From: Streptomyces typhae | Lineage (GTDB): Bacteria; Actinomycetota; Actinomycetes; Streptomycetales; Streptomycetaceae | NCBI RefSeq assembly: GCF_009755605.1 | Contig: NZ_WPNZ01000001.1 | Coordinates: forward strand, 1 to 64,000 | Direction of reading: 5' to 3' | DNA: 64,000 nucleotides | Part shown: positions 1-8,610 of the stretch, in pieces | Position numbering within the stretch: the stretch's first letter is position 1 | How the letters are laid out: every line of letters begins with the position of its first letter | Translations under genes and position numbers: made by a program | Notes under the pieces: generated by a model | The model's input: the letters and a program-made list of their open reading frames with translations, nothing else | Told to the model about the DNA's origin: nothing | Database searches by the model: none

Positions 1-3000
1 GGCCGCCGCGCAGCCCGCGGCCCCGGCCGCTCCCGCGGCGCAGCCCGCTGCCGCCGCGCAGGCCCCGGCCCCCGCCGCCAAGCCCGCCGCCGCGAAGCCC
101 GCAGCCGCCAAGGCCGCGCCCGCGAAGGCGGAGCCCGCGAAGCCTGCCAAGGACGCCAAGGCCTCGGCGGACACGGAGGCGCCGGCGGGACCCGAGTACG
201 TCACGCTGCGCGGCCCGTCCGCGGCCGTGGCGAAGAACATGAACGCCTCCCTGGAGCTGCCCACGGCCACGTCCGTGCGGGCCGTCCCGGTGAAGCTGCT
301 GTTCGACAACCGCATCGTCATCAACAACCACCTCAAGCGCGCCCGCGGCGGGAAGATCTCCTTCACGCACCTGATCGGGTACGCGATGGTGCAGGCCATC
401 AAGGCCATGCCGTCGATGAACTACTCCTTCGTGGAGAAGGACGGCAAGCCCACCCTCGTCAAGCCGGAGCACATCAACTTCGGCCTGGCCATCGACCTGG
501 TGAAGCCCAACGGCGACCGCCAGCTCGTGGTGGCGGGTATCAAGAAGGCCGAGACCCTGAACTTCTTCGAGTTCTGGCAGGCCTACGAGGACATCGTCCG
601 CCGTGCCCGTGACAACAAGCTCACCATGGACGACTTCACCGGCGTCACGGTCTCCCTGACCAACCCGGGCGGCCTCGGCACGGTCCACTCCGTGCCGCGC
701 CTGATGCCCGGCCAGTCGGTCATCATGGGCGTCGGCTCGATGGACTACCCGGCGGAGTTCCAGGGCACCTCCCAGGACACCCTGAACAAGCTCGGCATCT
801 CCAAGGTCATGACGCTGACCTCGACGTACGACCACCGTGTCATCCAGGGTGCGGCGTCCGGCGAGTTCCTGCGCATCGTCGCGAACCTCCTCCTTGGGGA
901 GAGCGACTTCTACGACGAGATCTTCGAGTCGCTGCGCATCCCCTACGAGCCGGTCCGCTGGCTCAAGGACATCGACGCCTCGCACGACGACGACGTCACG
1001 AAGGCCGCCCGCGTCTTCGAGCTGATCCACTCCTACCGCGTCCGCGGCCACGTCATGGCCGACACGGACCCGCTGGAGTACAAGCAGCGCAAGCACCCGG
1101 ACCTGGACATCACCGAGCACGGCCTGACGCTCTGGGACCTGGAGCGCGAGTTCGCCGTCGGCGGCTTCGCCGGCAAGTCGATGATGAAGCTCCGCGACGT
1201 CCTCGGCGTCCTGCGCGACTCGTACTGCCGCACCACCGGCGTCGAGTTCATGCACATCCAGGACCCGAAGCAGCGCAAGTGGCTCCAGGACCGCATCGAG
1301 CGCCAGCACGCCTCCAAGCCGGAGCGTGAGGAGCAGCTGCGCATCCTGCGCCGCCTGAACGCCGCCGAGGCCTTCGAGACCTTCCTGCAGACGAAGTACG
1401 TCGGCCAGAAGCGGTTCTCCCTGGAGGGCGGCGAGTCCGTCATCCCGCTCCTGGACGCCGTCATCGACAGCGCCGCCGAGTCCCGCCTGGACGAGGTCGT
1501 CATCGGCATGGCCCACCGCGGCCGCCTGAACGTCCTCGCGAACATCGTGGGCAAGTCGTACGCCCAGATCTTCCGCGAGTTCGAGGGCAACCTCGACCCG
1601 AAGTCGATGCACGGCTCCGGAGACGTCAAGTACCACCTGGGCGCCGAGGGCACCTTCACCGGCCTGGACGGCGAGCAGATCAAGGTCTCGCTCACCGCCA
1701 ACCCCTCGCACCTGGAGGCGGTGGACCCGGTCCTGGAGGGCGTCGTCCGCGCCAAGCAGGACATCATCAACAAGGGCGGCACGGACTTCACGGTCCTGCC
1801 CGTCGCCCTGCACGGTGACGCGGCCTTCGCGGGCCAGGGCGTGGTGGCCGAGACGCTCAACATGTCGCAGCTGCGCGGCTACCGCACGGGCGGCACGGTC
1901 CACATCGTCATCAACAACCAGGTCGGCTTCACGGCCGCTCCGGAGTCCTCGCGTTCGTCGATGTACTCCACGGACGTGGCCCGGATGATCGAAGCACCGA
2001 TCTTCCACGTGAACGGCGACGACCCGGAGGCCGTCGTGCGGGTCGCGCGGCTCGCCTTCGAGTTCCGCCAGGCGTTCAACAAGGACGTCGTCATCGACCT
2101 GATCTGCTACCGCCGCCGCGGACACAACGAGTCCGACAACCCGGCGTTCACGCAGCCGCTGATGTACGACCTGATCGACAAGAAGCGCTCGGTCCGCAAG
2201 CTGTACACCGAGTCCCTGATCGGCCGCGGCGACATCACCCTGGAAGAGGCCGAGCAGGCCCTCCAGGACTACCAGGGCCAGCTGGAGAAGGTCTTCACGG
2301 AGGTCCGTGAGGCCACCTCGCAGCCCGCCCCGGCGGAGGTCCCCGAGCCGCAGGCCGAGTTCCCTGTGACCGTCAACACGGCGATCAGCCAGGAAGTCGT
2401 CAAGCGGATCGCCGAGTCCCAGGTCAACATCCCCGACCACGTCACCGTGCACCCGCGTCTGCTGCCGCAGCTGCAGCGCCGCGCGGCCATGGTCGAGGAC
2501 GGCACGATCGACTGGGGCATGGGCGAGACCCTCGCCATCGGCTCCCTCCTCCTGGAGGGCACCCCGGTGCGCCTGGCGGGCCAGGACTCCCGCCGCGGTA
2601 CGTTCGGCCAGCGCCACGCGGTCCTCATCGACCGCAACACGGGCGACGACTACACGCCGCTCCTGTACCTCTCCGAGGAGCAGGCCCGCTTCAACGCCTA
2701 CGACTCGCTGCTCTCCGAGTACGCGGCCATGGGCTTCGAGTACGGCTACTCCCTGGCGCGTCCCGAGTCCCTCGTGATGTGGGAGGCGCAGTTCGGCGAC
2801 TTCGTCAACGGCGCGCAGACGGTCGTGGACGAGTTCATCTCCTCGGCCGAGCAGAAGTGGGGCCAGACCTCCGGCGTCACCCTGCTCCTGCCGCACGGCT
2901 ACGAGGGCCAGGGACCCGACCACTCGTCGGCCCGCCCGGAGCGCTTCCTCCAGCTCTGCGCCCAGAACAACATGACGGTCGCGATGCCGACCCTGCCGTC

Positions 3001-3556
3001 GAACTACTTCCACCTCCTGCGGTGGCAGGTGCACAACCCGCACCACAAGCCGCTGGTGGTCTTCACACCGAAGTGGATGCTGCGCCTCAAGGCCGCGGCC
3101 TCCAAGACGGAGGAGTTCACCACGGGCGGCTTCCGTCCGGTCATCGGCGACGCGTCGGTGGAGGCCGAAGCAGTCCGCAAGGTCGTCTTCTGCGCGGGCA
3201 AGCTCTACTACGAGCTGGAGGCCGAGCGGCAGAAGCGTGGCGTCAAGGACACCGCGATCATCCGTATCGAGCGCCTGTACCCGCTGCCGGGTGCCGAGCT
3301 CCAGGCGGAGATCGCCAAGTTCCCGAACGCCGAGAAGTACCTGTGGGCGCAGGAGGAGCCGGCGAACCAGGGCGCGTGGCCCTTCATCGCCCTCAACCTC
3401 ATCGACCACTTGGACCTGGCGGTCGGCGCCGACATCCCGCACGACGAGCGGCTGCGGCGCATCTCGCGCCCGCACGGCTCGTCCCCGGCGGTCGGCTCCA
3501 AGAAGCGCCACGAGCAGGAGCAGGAGCAGCTCCTGAACGAGGTCTTCGAGGCCTAG
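1..3556 (+). CDS. kgd: Multifunctional 2-oxoglutarate dehydrogenase (E1o with E2o-type acyltransferase domain), 5' end missing
   Basis: The reading frame is open from base 2, so the window begins inside the gene; about 1184 residues are visible. The first ~70 residues are an Ala/Pro/Lys linker. Next comes an E2-type acyltransferase domain whose catalytic motif [10 protein letters not shown] (near base 830) is intact. The rest is a thiamine-diphosphate E1o dehydrogenase, with [14 protein letters not shown] and the [10 protein letters not shown] cofactor stretch. This fusion of E2-like and E1 domains is the actinobacterial OdhA/Kgd design. It feeds the 2-oxoglutarate dehydrogenase complex of the TCA cycle in the cytoplasm, decarboxylating 2-oxoglutarate. 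The gene ends with TAG and is followed by a strong hairpin, so it probably ends its transcript. The missing N-terminus cannot be judged. Confidence 0.97.
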   Translation, partial: AAAQPAAPAAPAAQPAAAAQAPAPAAKPAAAKPAAAKAAPAKAEPAKPAKDAKASADTEAPAGPEYVTLRGPSAAVAKNMNASLELPTATSVRAVPVKLLFDNRIVINNHLKRARGGKISFTHLIGYAMVQAIKAMPSMNYSFVEKDGKPTLVKPEHINFGLAIDLVKPNGDRQLVVAGIKKAETLNFFEFWQAYEDIVRRARDNKLTMDDFTGVTVSLTNPGGLGTVHSVPRLMPGQSVIMGVGSMDYPAEFQGTSQDTLNKLGISKVMTLTSTYDHRVIQGAASGEFLRIVANLLLGESDFYDEIFESLRIPYEPVRWLKDIDASHDDDVTKAARVFELIHSYRVRGHVMADTDPLEYKQRKHPDLDITEHGLTLWDLEREFAVGGFAGKSMMKLRDVLGVLRDSYCRTTGVEFMHIQDPKQRKWLQDRIERQHASKPEREEQLRILRRLNAAEAFETFLQTKYVGQKRFSLEGGESVIPLLDAVIDSAAESRLDEVVIGMAHRGRLNVLANIVGKSYAQIFREFEGNLDPKSMHGSGDVKYHLGAEGTFTGLDGEQIKVSLTANPSHLEAVDPVLEGVVRAKQDIINKGGTDFTVLPVALHGDAAFAGQGVVAETLNMSQLRGYRTGGTVHIVINNQVGFTAAPESSRSSMYSTDVARMIEAPIFHVNGDDPEAVVRVARLAFEFRQAFNKDVVIDLICYRRRGHNESDNPAFTQPLMYDLIDKKRSVRKLYTESLIGRGDITLEEAEQALQDYQGQLEKVFTEVREATSQPAPAEVPEPQAEFPVTVNTAISQEVVKRIAESQVNIPDHVTVHPRLLPQLQRRAAMVEDGTIDWGMGETLAIGSLLLEGTPVRLAGQDSRRGTFGQRHAVLIDRNTGDDYTPLLYLSEEQARFNAYDSLLSEYAAMGFEYGYSLARPESLVMWEAQFGDFVNGAQTVVDEFISSAEQKWGQTSGVTLLLPHGYEGQGPDHSSARPERFLQLCAQNNMTVAMPTLPSNYFHLLRWQVHNPHHKPLVVFTPKWMLRLKAAASKTEEFTTGGFRPVIGDASVEAEAVRKVVFCAGKLYYELEAERQKRGVKDTAIIRIERLYPLPGAELQAEIAKFPNAEKYLWAQEEPANQGAWPFIALNLIDHLDLAVGADIPHDERLRRISRPHGSSPAVGSKKRHEQEQEQLLNEVFEA

Positions 3557-3590
3557 GCCACGGCGACGGTTCACGCCGTTCGGTACGTCG

Positions 3591-3638
3591 GGAGGGCCCG
3601 GCACCCAGTTCTGTACGGGACTGGGGGCCGGGCCCTCC
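3591..3638 (+). terminator. Hairpin terminator after kgd
   Basis: Near-perfect stem of about 19 bp: GGAGGGCCCGGC at the left arm pairs with GCCGGGCCCTCC at the right arm, with the inner part extending to ACCCAGT/ACTGGG. It starts 35 bases after the kgd stop. No T-run follows, which is usual for Streptomyces. Confidence 0.8.
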
Positions 3639-3712
3639 GGCGTGCGGCCGTACGATGAAACGGAACGCATCCCGGCCACCGGTCCGGGTCCCGCCCGCAC
3701 CAGGAGCAAGAG

Positions 3713-3895
3713 TTGTACTTCACCGACCGTGGCATCGAGGAGCTGGAGAAGCGGCGCGGCGAGGAGGAAGTCACCTTCGAGTGGCTCGCCGAGCAGCTCC
3801 GCACCTTCGTGGACCTCAACCCGGACTTCGAGGTCCCGGTGGAGCGGCTCGCCACGTGGCTGGCGCGTCTGGACGACGAGGACGAGGACGAGTAA
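3713..3895 (+). CDS. Small acidic protein, DUF6104-like
   Basis: A 60-residue protein starting with TTG, with AGGAG 6 bases upstream (3702-3706). It begins MYFTDRGIEELEKRRGEEE and ends in a run of Asp/Glu (DDEDEDE). It looks like the short conserved actinobacterial family I know as DUF6104, for which no function is established. There is no signal peptide or membrane segment, so it is probably cytoplasmic. In Streptomyces a gene of this type usually follows the 2-oxoglutarate dehydrogenase gene, but the hairpin at 3591-3638 suggests it is at least partly transcribed separately. Confidence 0.75.
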   Translation: MYFTDRGIEELEKRRGEEEVTFEWLAEQLRTFVDLNPDFEVPVERLATWLARLDDEDEDE

Positions 3896-3947
3896 CCGGC
3901 CTCCTTCAGGCGGTACCTGCGGAACATGTCGGTGCCTCTGCCTCCGG

Positions 3948-3986
3948 AAAACCAGTTGCCGGAGGGTCCCAAGGTCCCTCTAGGCT
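3948..3986 (+). promoter_or_regulatory. WhiB7/WblC-type promoter of the erm leader
   Basis: AAAA (3948-3951), four bases, then TTGCCG (-35, 3956-3961), a 19-base spacer and TAGGCT (-10, 3981-3986). The A/T tract placed four bases before TTG matches the layout known for WhiB7-activated promoters of mycobacteria (AAAA-TCGG-TTG). The -10 ends 7 bases before the leader ATG, so the transcript is probably leaderless. Confidence 0.6.
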
Positions 3987-3993
3987 GGCCGTC

Positions 3994-4041
3994 ATGTGCG
4001 CATTCGCCGCAATGGCTTTGACGAGGACCCGCCGCTCCTAG
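3994..4041 (+). CDS. Putative erm leader peptide
   Basis: A 15-codon ORF, MCAFAAMALTRTRRS, starting 7 bases after a good -10 box and so probably translated from a leaderless mRNA. It contains Arg-Thr-Arg, the +X+ pattern that is known to make macrolide-bound ribosomes stall. The last codons and the TAG stop lie inside a perfect 9-bp hairpin (4028-4048). The methyltransferase gene starts 140 bases further on. All this fits an antibiotic-sensing attenuator peptide. Translation and stalling are inferred. A GTG at 3996 is in frame with the methyltransferase and could give a longer protein, but that N-terminus is low-complexity and unlike Erm proteins. Confidence 0.55.
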   Translation: MCAFAAMALTRTRRS

Positions 4042-4048
4042 CGGCGGG
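4028..4048 (+). promoter_or_regulatory. Attenuator-like hairpin over the leader stop codon
   Basis: CCCGCCGCT (4028-4036), loop CCT, AGCGGCGGG (4040-4048): a perfect 9-bp stem. The stop codon of the leader peptide (4039-4041) is in the loop and right arm. A ribosome stalled at the Arg codons would cover the left arm and open the stem. Confidence 0.55.
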
Positions 4049-4066
4049 CCGTCCCACTTCACCCAC

Positions 4067-4098
4067 GTCACCGGGTCACCTAGGTCACCCAGGTCACC
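4067..4098 (+). repeat. Four GTCACC repeats in the erm leader
   Basis: GTCACC occurs at 4067, 4075, 4084 and 4093, spaced 8, 9 and 9 bases, and includes the palindrome ACCTAGGT. It lies between the leader hairpin and the erm start. It may provide alternative pairings in the leader RNA, or be an operator; neither is shown. Confidence 0.45.
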
Positions 4099-4181
4099 CA
4101 GGACATGCCCCGCCGCTTCCACGCGTCAGCGCCGAGCGGCCCTTCGTGCTGCCCGGCTCACCTCGAAGCCGCGGAGATCCT

Positions 4182-4964
4182 GTGCGCACGCACCACCATG
4201 GCCGTCATGAGTTCGGCCAGAACTTCCTCACCGACGACACCGTCATCAGCACCTTCGTAGATCTCGTGTCCCGTACCCACGGGCCCATCGTCGAGATCGG
4301 CACCGGAGACGGGGCCTTGACCCTGCCCCTGCAACGCCTGGGCCGACGTCTGACGGGCGTCGAGATCGACGGCCGCAGGGCGGACCGGCTGCGGCGGCGG
4401 GTGGGCACCTCGACGACGATCGTCACCGCCGACTTCCTGCGTCACCGGCCCTCCGCCGGGCCGCACGTCCTGGTCGGCAACCTGCCCTTCCACGAGACGA
4501 CCCCGATGCTGCGGCGCATCCTGCGCTCGTCGGGCTGGACCGACGCCGTGCTGCTCGTGCAGTGGGAGGTGGCACGCCGCCGTGCCGGGGTCGGCGGGGC
4601 GACGCTGATGACCGCACAGTGGTGGCCCTGGTACGAGTTCGGCCTTGCGGGTCGCGTCCCGGCGGCGGCGTTCCGGCCCCGCCCGAACGTCGACGGCGGT
4701 CTGCTGACGATCGCCCGCCGCGGTCGGCCGCTGGTGGCGGGCACGCGACAGCGGGAGTACCAGGACTTCGTCCGGCGCGTGTTCACCGGGCGGGGCCGCG
4801 GACTCCCCCAGATCCTCACCGCCGCGGCCCCGGACCTGCCGAGGCGCAGGGTCCAGGAGTGGGCGCGGCGTGGCGGCGGTGCAGCCCGGCTGCCCAAGGA
4901 CCTCGACGCGCGGGACTGGGCGGAGTTGTTCGGGATGCTGGGGGCGGAAGGCCGGAGGGTGTAG
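4182..4964 (+). CDS. Erm-family 23S rRNA (adenine-N6)-methyltransferase
   Basis: A 260-residue SAM-dependent rRNA methyltransferase of the Erm/KsgA fold. Near the N-terminus is HEFGQNFLTD, the Erm substrate/cofactor entry motif. Motif I is VEIGTGDGALT (about residues 37-47), the acidic ribose-binding loop is GVEIDG, and the catalytic motif IV is GNLPF (about 99-103). Erm enzymes methylate A2058 of 23S rRNA and give macrolide-lincosamide-streptogramin resistance. The length fits the Streptomyces ErmO/Lrm-type monomethylating branch, but mono- versus dimethylation cannot be read from sequence. GTG 4182 is chosen because CGGAG lies 7-11 bases upstream and the protein then starts like known family members. 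It stands alone behind the leader peptide and hairpin described separately. Confidence 0.88.
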   Translation: MRTHHHGRHEFGQNFLTDDTVISTFVDLVSRTHGPIVEIGTGDGALTLPLQRLGRRLTGVEIDGRRADRLRRRVGTSTTIVTADFLRHRPSAGPHVLVGNLPFHETTPMLRRILRSSGWTDAVLLVQWEVARRRAGVGGATLMTAQWWPWYEFGLAGRVPAAAFRPRPNVDGGLLTIARRGRPLVAGTRQREYQDFVRRVFTGRGRGLPQILTAAAPDLPRRRVQEWARRGGGAARLPKDLDARDWAELFGMLGAEGRRV

Positions 4965-5050
4965 GCGCCGCGGGAGACGGGGTGGGCCTCTCCAGAGCCT
5001 CGGAGCTTTTCGGAGCTCTCCAAGGCTTTCCGGGGCTCTCCAGGGCTCTG

Positions 5051-5947
5051 CTACGCCGCGCCCCGCCCCCGCTCACACTCCTGGGCCAGGCCGAGCACTC
5101 CGTACATCACCAGCAGCGCCCCGGCCGCAGTCCAGCCGTGGCTGCGGCGACCGAGGGACCAGAGCAGGAGCGGGACCCCGGTCGCCAGCTGGGCGCCGGC
5201 CAGAGCGCGGCCGAGCGGGCCGTGCTCGGCCGCGTCGAACTCCGCACGCACGGCCTCGCGCCAGCCGGACCACTCGACGTGCCGGACGTCGGCCCGTGTC
5301 CGGGCGGCCTTCCGCAGCCGGTCCGCTGGTTCGCCGGGTCCCAGACCGGGCGGCAGGGCGACACCCACTCGAGTGAGGACCGCCAGGAGGCCCCGCATGC
5401 GGGCGCGAGCGTCGGCGTGCGGGTCGGGCCGGGTCAGCGTGTCCAGGGCTTGCATGTCGAGCACCGGGTCGAGGCCGAGGCGCGTGGCGAGCGTACGCAT
5501 CGCCTCGTCCTCACCGGCCGCCGTGCCGTTGGCCAGCCACACGTACCCGACCGTGCGGCGGAACCCGGACGCGAGCGTGCAGCCGGAGCGGTCGGCGTCC
5601 CACCACAGGGCGAGCACCGGCCACGGCGAGCCGACGGCGAGCGCCGTGGCCCATCCGGTGAGCACCCGGTCCACCGGCTCGCCGCCGTCCAGCCACGGCG
5701 TGCCCTCGGGCACGAGCACGCTCCACTCGTCGCCCGCGGGCAGCAGCAGCATCCGCTGCCGCAGCAACTGCGCGACCGTCTCGACGGAGTCCGCGCCGGC
5801 CCGGCAGAGGAGAAGGGCACCGGCGGGAGCGGAGGCACCGGAGAGACCAGAGCGGCTGAAGAGACGAGAGGAGTCGAAGGGGTTCGATCGGTAGGAGGGG
5901 TCGGAGGGATTAGAAGGATCCGAGGGACTTGATGGTCCGGATGACAT
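5051..5947 (-). CDS. Hypothetical protein with C-terminal hydrophobic segment
   Basis: A 298-residue protein I cannot assign to a family. The first ~30 residues are a Ser/Pro/Asp-rich low-complexity stretch (PSSPSDPSNPSDPSY). The central region has many Trp and Leu residues but no known catalytic motif. Near the C-terminus (about residues 255-290) there is a hydrophobic stretch, GALLVMYGVLGLAQ, that could be one or two membrane segments. It converges with the erm gene, leaving an 87-base gap rich in CTCTCCA repeats. Codon use has normal GC3, so it is very likely a real, lineage-restricted gene. The ATG at 5947 is plausible, but a start after the low-complexity head is possible. Confidence 0.7.
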   Translation of the reverse strand: MSSGPSSPSDPSNPSDPSYRSNPFDSSRLFSRSGLSGASAPAGALLLCRAGADSVETVAQLLRQRMLLLPAGDEWSVLVPEGTPWLDGGEPVDRVLTGWATALAVGSPWPVLALWWDADRSGCTLASGFRRTVGYVWLANGTAAGEDEAMRTLATRLGLDPVLDMQALDTLTRPDPHADARARMRGLLAVLTRVGVALPPGLGPGEPADRLRKAARTRADVRHVEWSGWREAVRAEFDAAEHGPLGRALAGAQLATGVPLLLWSLGRRSHGWTAAGALLVMYGVLGLAQECERGRGAA

Positions 5948-6055
5948 GACTCCACGCTAGGACAATTCGCCTATAGCAGCCGATAAACGCTGCTCCAGAA
6001 CACAGAGCGAAGATCGGGGCGAACGCGGGACGGGGAAGCGAAGAGGCCACAGGCC

Positions 6056-6083
6056 TTGACTTACGGCATCCGCGATATATCGT
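6056..6083 (+). promoter_or_regulatory. Promoter of the DUF4097-padR operon
   Basis: TTGACT (6056-6061) and TATCGT (6078-6083) are separated by 16 bases. The -10 lies inside the left arm of the operator at 6077-6103, so repressor binding would block the promoter. Confidence 0.5.
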
Positions 6084-6103
6084 GTATGACAGATACGCGA
6101 TAT
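6077..6103. promoter_or_regulatory. PadR-type operator (inverted repeat)
   Basis: ATATCGTGTAT (6077-6087), five bases, ATACGCGATAT (6093-6103): 11-bp arms with one mismatch. It is A/T-rich in very GC-rich DNA and sits between promoter and start of an operon that encodes a PadR regulator. It is the natural site for autorepression. Confidence 0.75.
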
Positions 6104-6146
6104 TGCGCGTCGTGTCGCCCTGACCCGCTCGAGGAGGTTCGCCACC

Positions 6147-7142
6147 ATGCCGGAGTGGTCTGTCACCGAACCCGGAATGCTGACATTCGACGAGCCCGTG
6201 CGGACCCTGCGCGTCCACGTGGTGAACGGCACGGTGAACGTCGTCGGCACGGACGCGAGCACATCGAGACTGGAGGTCACCGAGATGTCGGGCCCTCCCC
6301 TCAGCGTCACGCACCGCGGTGGCACGCTGTCCGTCGCCTATGAGGACCTGCCCTTGAAGGGCTTCCTGGAGTGGCTCGACCTCAGGGGCTGCGGGCAGGG
6401 CAGGCGCCGCCACGCGGTGGTCTCGCTGACCGTGCCGGCCGGGACCCGGGTGGAGGTGGGCGCCATCGGGGCGGGCGCGGTGATCTCCGGGATCGAGGGC
6501 GGGGCCGCGGTCAGAGGCGTCTCGGGCGACACCACCCTCGTCGGCCTCTCCGGCTCGGTCCGCGCCGAGACGGTCTCGGGTGACGTCGAGGCCCAGGGCG
6601 TCACCGGCGACCTGCGGTTCGACTCGGTCTCGGGCGACCTGACCGCCGTCGAGTGCGCGGGTTCCTCCGTGCGGGCCGAATCGGTGAGCGGCTCGATGAT
6701 CGTGGACCTGGACCCGGCCGCGGGCACCGCCGACGTCGGGCTCATGAGCGTGTCCGGCGAGATCGCCGTCCGCCTCCCCCACCCGTCCCACACGGAGGTG
6801 TCGGCGAACACCACGAGCGGTCGGGTCTCCAACGACTTCGAGGACCTGCGGGTCAGCGGCCAGTGGGGGGCGAAGAGGATCACCGGCAGGCTCGGTTCGG
6901 GCGGTGGACGACTGCGGGCGACGACGATCTCCGGCTCGATCGCGCTCCTGCGCAGGCCCTCGATGGAGGAAGATCTGTACCGGGCGCAGGAGCCACCCCG
7001 GGACGCACCCCCTGGAGACTCTCCGCCCCGTCCCGAGCGCCCTGCGGCCGCCGCTCCGACCGGCGCCCAGGACGCGGACGATCCGACCGCCGCCCCGAAG
7101 GCGGACGCCGCTGACGGCCCGACCGACAAGAAGGTGCTCTGA
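6147..7142 (+). CDS. DUF4097 beta-strand-repeat protein
   Basis: A 331-residue protein made of short repeated beta-strand units (VSGDVEA, VSGDLTA, VSGSMIV, VSGEIAV, ISGSIAL), the hallmark of the DUF4097/adhesin-like family that folds as a right-handed beta-solenoid. There is no signal peptide or membrane helix. The last ~55 residues are Pro/Ala/Asp-rich and probably disordered. GAGGAGG lies 8-14 bases before the ATG. The stop codon is one base from the start of the padR gene, so the two are cotranscribed and coupled. Function is unknown. In Gram-positives such proteins often sit next to PadR regulators in envelope-stress operons; a link here is inferred from context only. Confidence 0.85.
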   Translation: MPEWSVTEPGMLTFDEPVRTLRVHVVNGTVNVVGTDASTSRLEVTEMSGPPLSVTHRGGTLSVAYEDLPLKGFLEWLDLRGCGQGRRRHAVVSLTVPAGTRVEVGAIGAGAVISGIEGGAAVRGVSGDTTLVGLSGSVRAETVSGDVEAQGVTGDLRFDSVSGDLTAVECAGSSVRAESVSGSMIVDLDPAAGTADVGLMSVSGEIAVRLPHPSHTEVSANTTSGRVSNDFEDLRVSGQWGAKRITGRLGSGGGRLRATTISGSIALLRRPSMEEDLYRAQEPPRDAPPGDSPPRPERPAAAAPTGAQDADDPTAAPKADAADGPTDKKVL

Positions 7143-7143
7143 G

Positions 7144-8463
7144 ATGTCTCCCGTGTTCGCCCACGGCCGCCTGCGCCTGTACCTGCTCAAGCTCCTCGAC
7201 GAGGCGCCCCGTCATGGCTACGAGGTGATCCGCCTCCTGGAGGAGCGCTTCGAGGGCCTGTACGCCCCTTCGGCCGGCACGGTCTATCCCCGTCTGGCCA
7301 AGCTGGAGGCGGAGGGTCTGGTCACGCACACCACGGAGGGCGGCAGGAAGGTGTACGCCATCACCGACGCGGGCCGCGCCGAACTGGCCGACCGCAGGGG
7401 TGAGCTGGCCGACCTGGAGCTGGAGATCCGCGAGTCGGTCGCGGGACTCGCCGCCGAGATCCGCGAAGGCGTGCAGGGAGTGGCGGGCGAGCTGCGCCGG
7501 GAGATGCGGGCGGCCGCGCAGGAGGCGCGCGCGGAGGGGGACTGCGACGCGGGTCTCGGCTCGGGCTTCCCGAACGCGTCCGACTTCCTCGACGGCTCCT
7601 GGACGGACGGCGACGGCTGGCGCCAGGCGAAGGAGGAGTTCCGGCGCGCCCGCAAGGAGTGGAAGGAACAGGCACGGCGGGCCAAGGACGAGAGTCGCCG
7701 GGCCCGTGAGGAGGCGCAGCGGGCGCGCAGGCAGGCCAAGGACGCACAGGAACAGGTGCGAGCGCAGGCCCAGGAGGAGCTTCAGCGCATGGCCAAGCTC
7801 GTCCAGGAGCAGGTGCAGGTCCACTTCTCGCGGGGCGACTGGCCGACGGGCGTCCACGAGGGGCTGGCCGAGCTCGCGAAGGAGTTCGGCGACCTCGGAA
7901 AGCACTTCGGGAAGGAGTTCGGGAAGGACTTCGGCTTCGGGACGTCGGAAGCTACGTCGCGCGGCAAGGGCTCCGGCGGCAAGTCGCCGGGGGAGGACGC
8001 GCCCTCCGAGGACGCGGACGTGCCGTCCGGGACCGAGGCCGCCGGAGGGACCAGGACGGCAGGGAAGAGGCCCTCCGAGGAGGCAACAGCCGGGGAGGCC
8101 CCAGCCGAGGAGCCGACCTTCTACGAGAAGCGCCCCGAGGAGGGGAAGGACTTCAGGAAGAGCCCCGAGCCGAATGTCTCCGGGGCCGAGACGGCCGGGC
8201 CGGGCCCCGTCTTCACCGCCAAGCGCGACGAGGTGCCCGTCGAGTACGTCCCGGACTGGGCGGACGAGGACTCGACCGGCGCTCCCGGCCGTGACCTCGA
8301 CCGCCTCCTGGACCGCTTCCGCGACGACATCCGCGACGCCGCCCGCGACCACGGGGTGTCCGAGGAGCAGCTCCGCGAAGCCCGCCGCCACCTCGCGGAA
8401 GCGGCGGCCCACATCGCGGTGGTACTGCACGCACCGAAGCGTCCCAAGGGCTCCACGCCCTGA
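7144..8463 (+). CDS. PadR-family transcriptional regulator with long coiled-coil extension
   Basis: A 439-residue protein. Residues 1-85 are a PadR winged helix (LRLYLLKLLDEAPRHGYEVI, then SAGTVYPRLAKLEAEGL). Most PadR proteins end soon after a C-terminal helix. Here residues ~85-215 are a highly charged helix (repeats of RRAREE, RRAKDE, EEFRRARKEW), followed by a Gly/Glu-rich acidic low-complexity region and a final conserved helical segment of ~50 residues (GVSEEQLREARRHLAEAA). The ATG at 7144 follows the DUF4097 stop by one base. It probably binds the inverted repeat at 6077-6103 and represses its own operon. The size is far above the ~110-180 residues of typical PadR proteins, which suggests an added oligomerisation or sensing part. 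Confidence 0.88.
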   Translation: MSPVFAHGRLRLYLLKLLDEAPRHGYEVIRLLEERFEGLYAPSAGTVYPRLAKLEAEGLVTHTTEGGRKVYAITDAGRAELADRRGELADLELEIRESVAGLAAEIREGVQGVAGELRREMRAAAQEARAEGDCDAGLGSGFPNASDFLDGSWTDGDGWRQAKEEFRRARKEWKEQARRAKDESRRAREEAQRARRQAKDAQEQVRAQAQEELQRMAKLVQEQVQVHFSRGDWPTGVHEGLAELAKEFGDLGKHFGKEFGKDFGFGTSEATSRGKGSGGKSPGEDAPSEDADVPSGTEAAGGTRTAGKRPSEEATAGEAPAEEPTFYEKRPEEGKDFRKSPEPNVSGAETAGPGPVFTAKRDEVPVEYVPDWADEDSTGAPGRDLDRLLDRFRDDIRDAARDHGVSEEQLREARRHLAEAAAHIAVVLHAPKRPKGSTP

Positions 8464-8498
8464 TCGGGCCGAAGCTCACCGCACCCGCGGCGAAAGGG

Positions 8499-8610
8499 AC
8501 GAAGTGCAGAGGGACGAGATCCAGAGGTTCAGACGGACGAGGTTCAGTGGGACGAGGTTCAGACGGACCAGGTTCAGAGGGACGAGGTTCAAACGAACGA
8601 GGTTCAGACG
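8499..8610. repeat. 15-bp tandem repeats between convergent genes
   Basis: About seven copies of a unit like GACGAGGTTCAGACG (8499, 8514 with an 8-base insertion, 8536, 8551, 8566, 8581, 8596). The last copy overlaps the stop codon of the oxidoreductase gene (8604-8606, minus strand). No gene fits in this gap. Confidence 0.85.

Noticed and set aside
3996..4181. An Erm protein starting at GTG 3996 with a 62-residue head
   Set aside because: The head is Pro/Gly/Arg-rich, encodes the GTCACC repeats, and overlaps the better supported leader peptide. GTG 4182 has a ribosome site and a normal Erm N-terminus.
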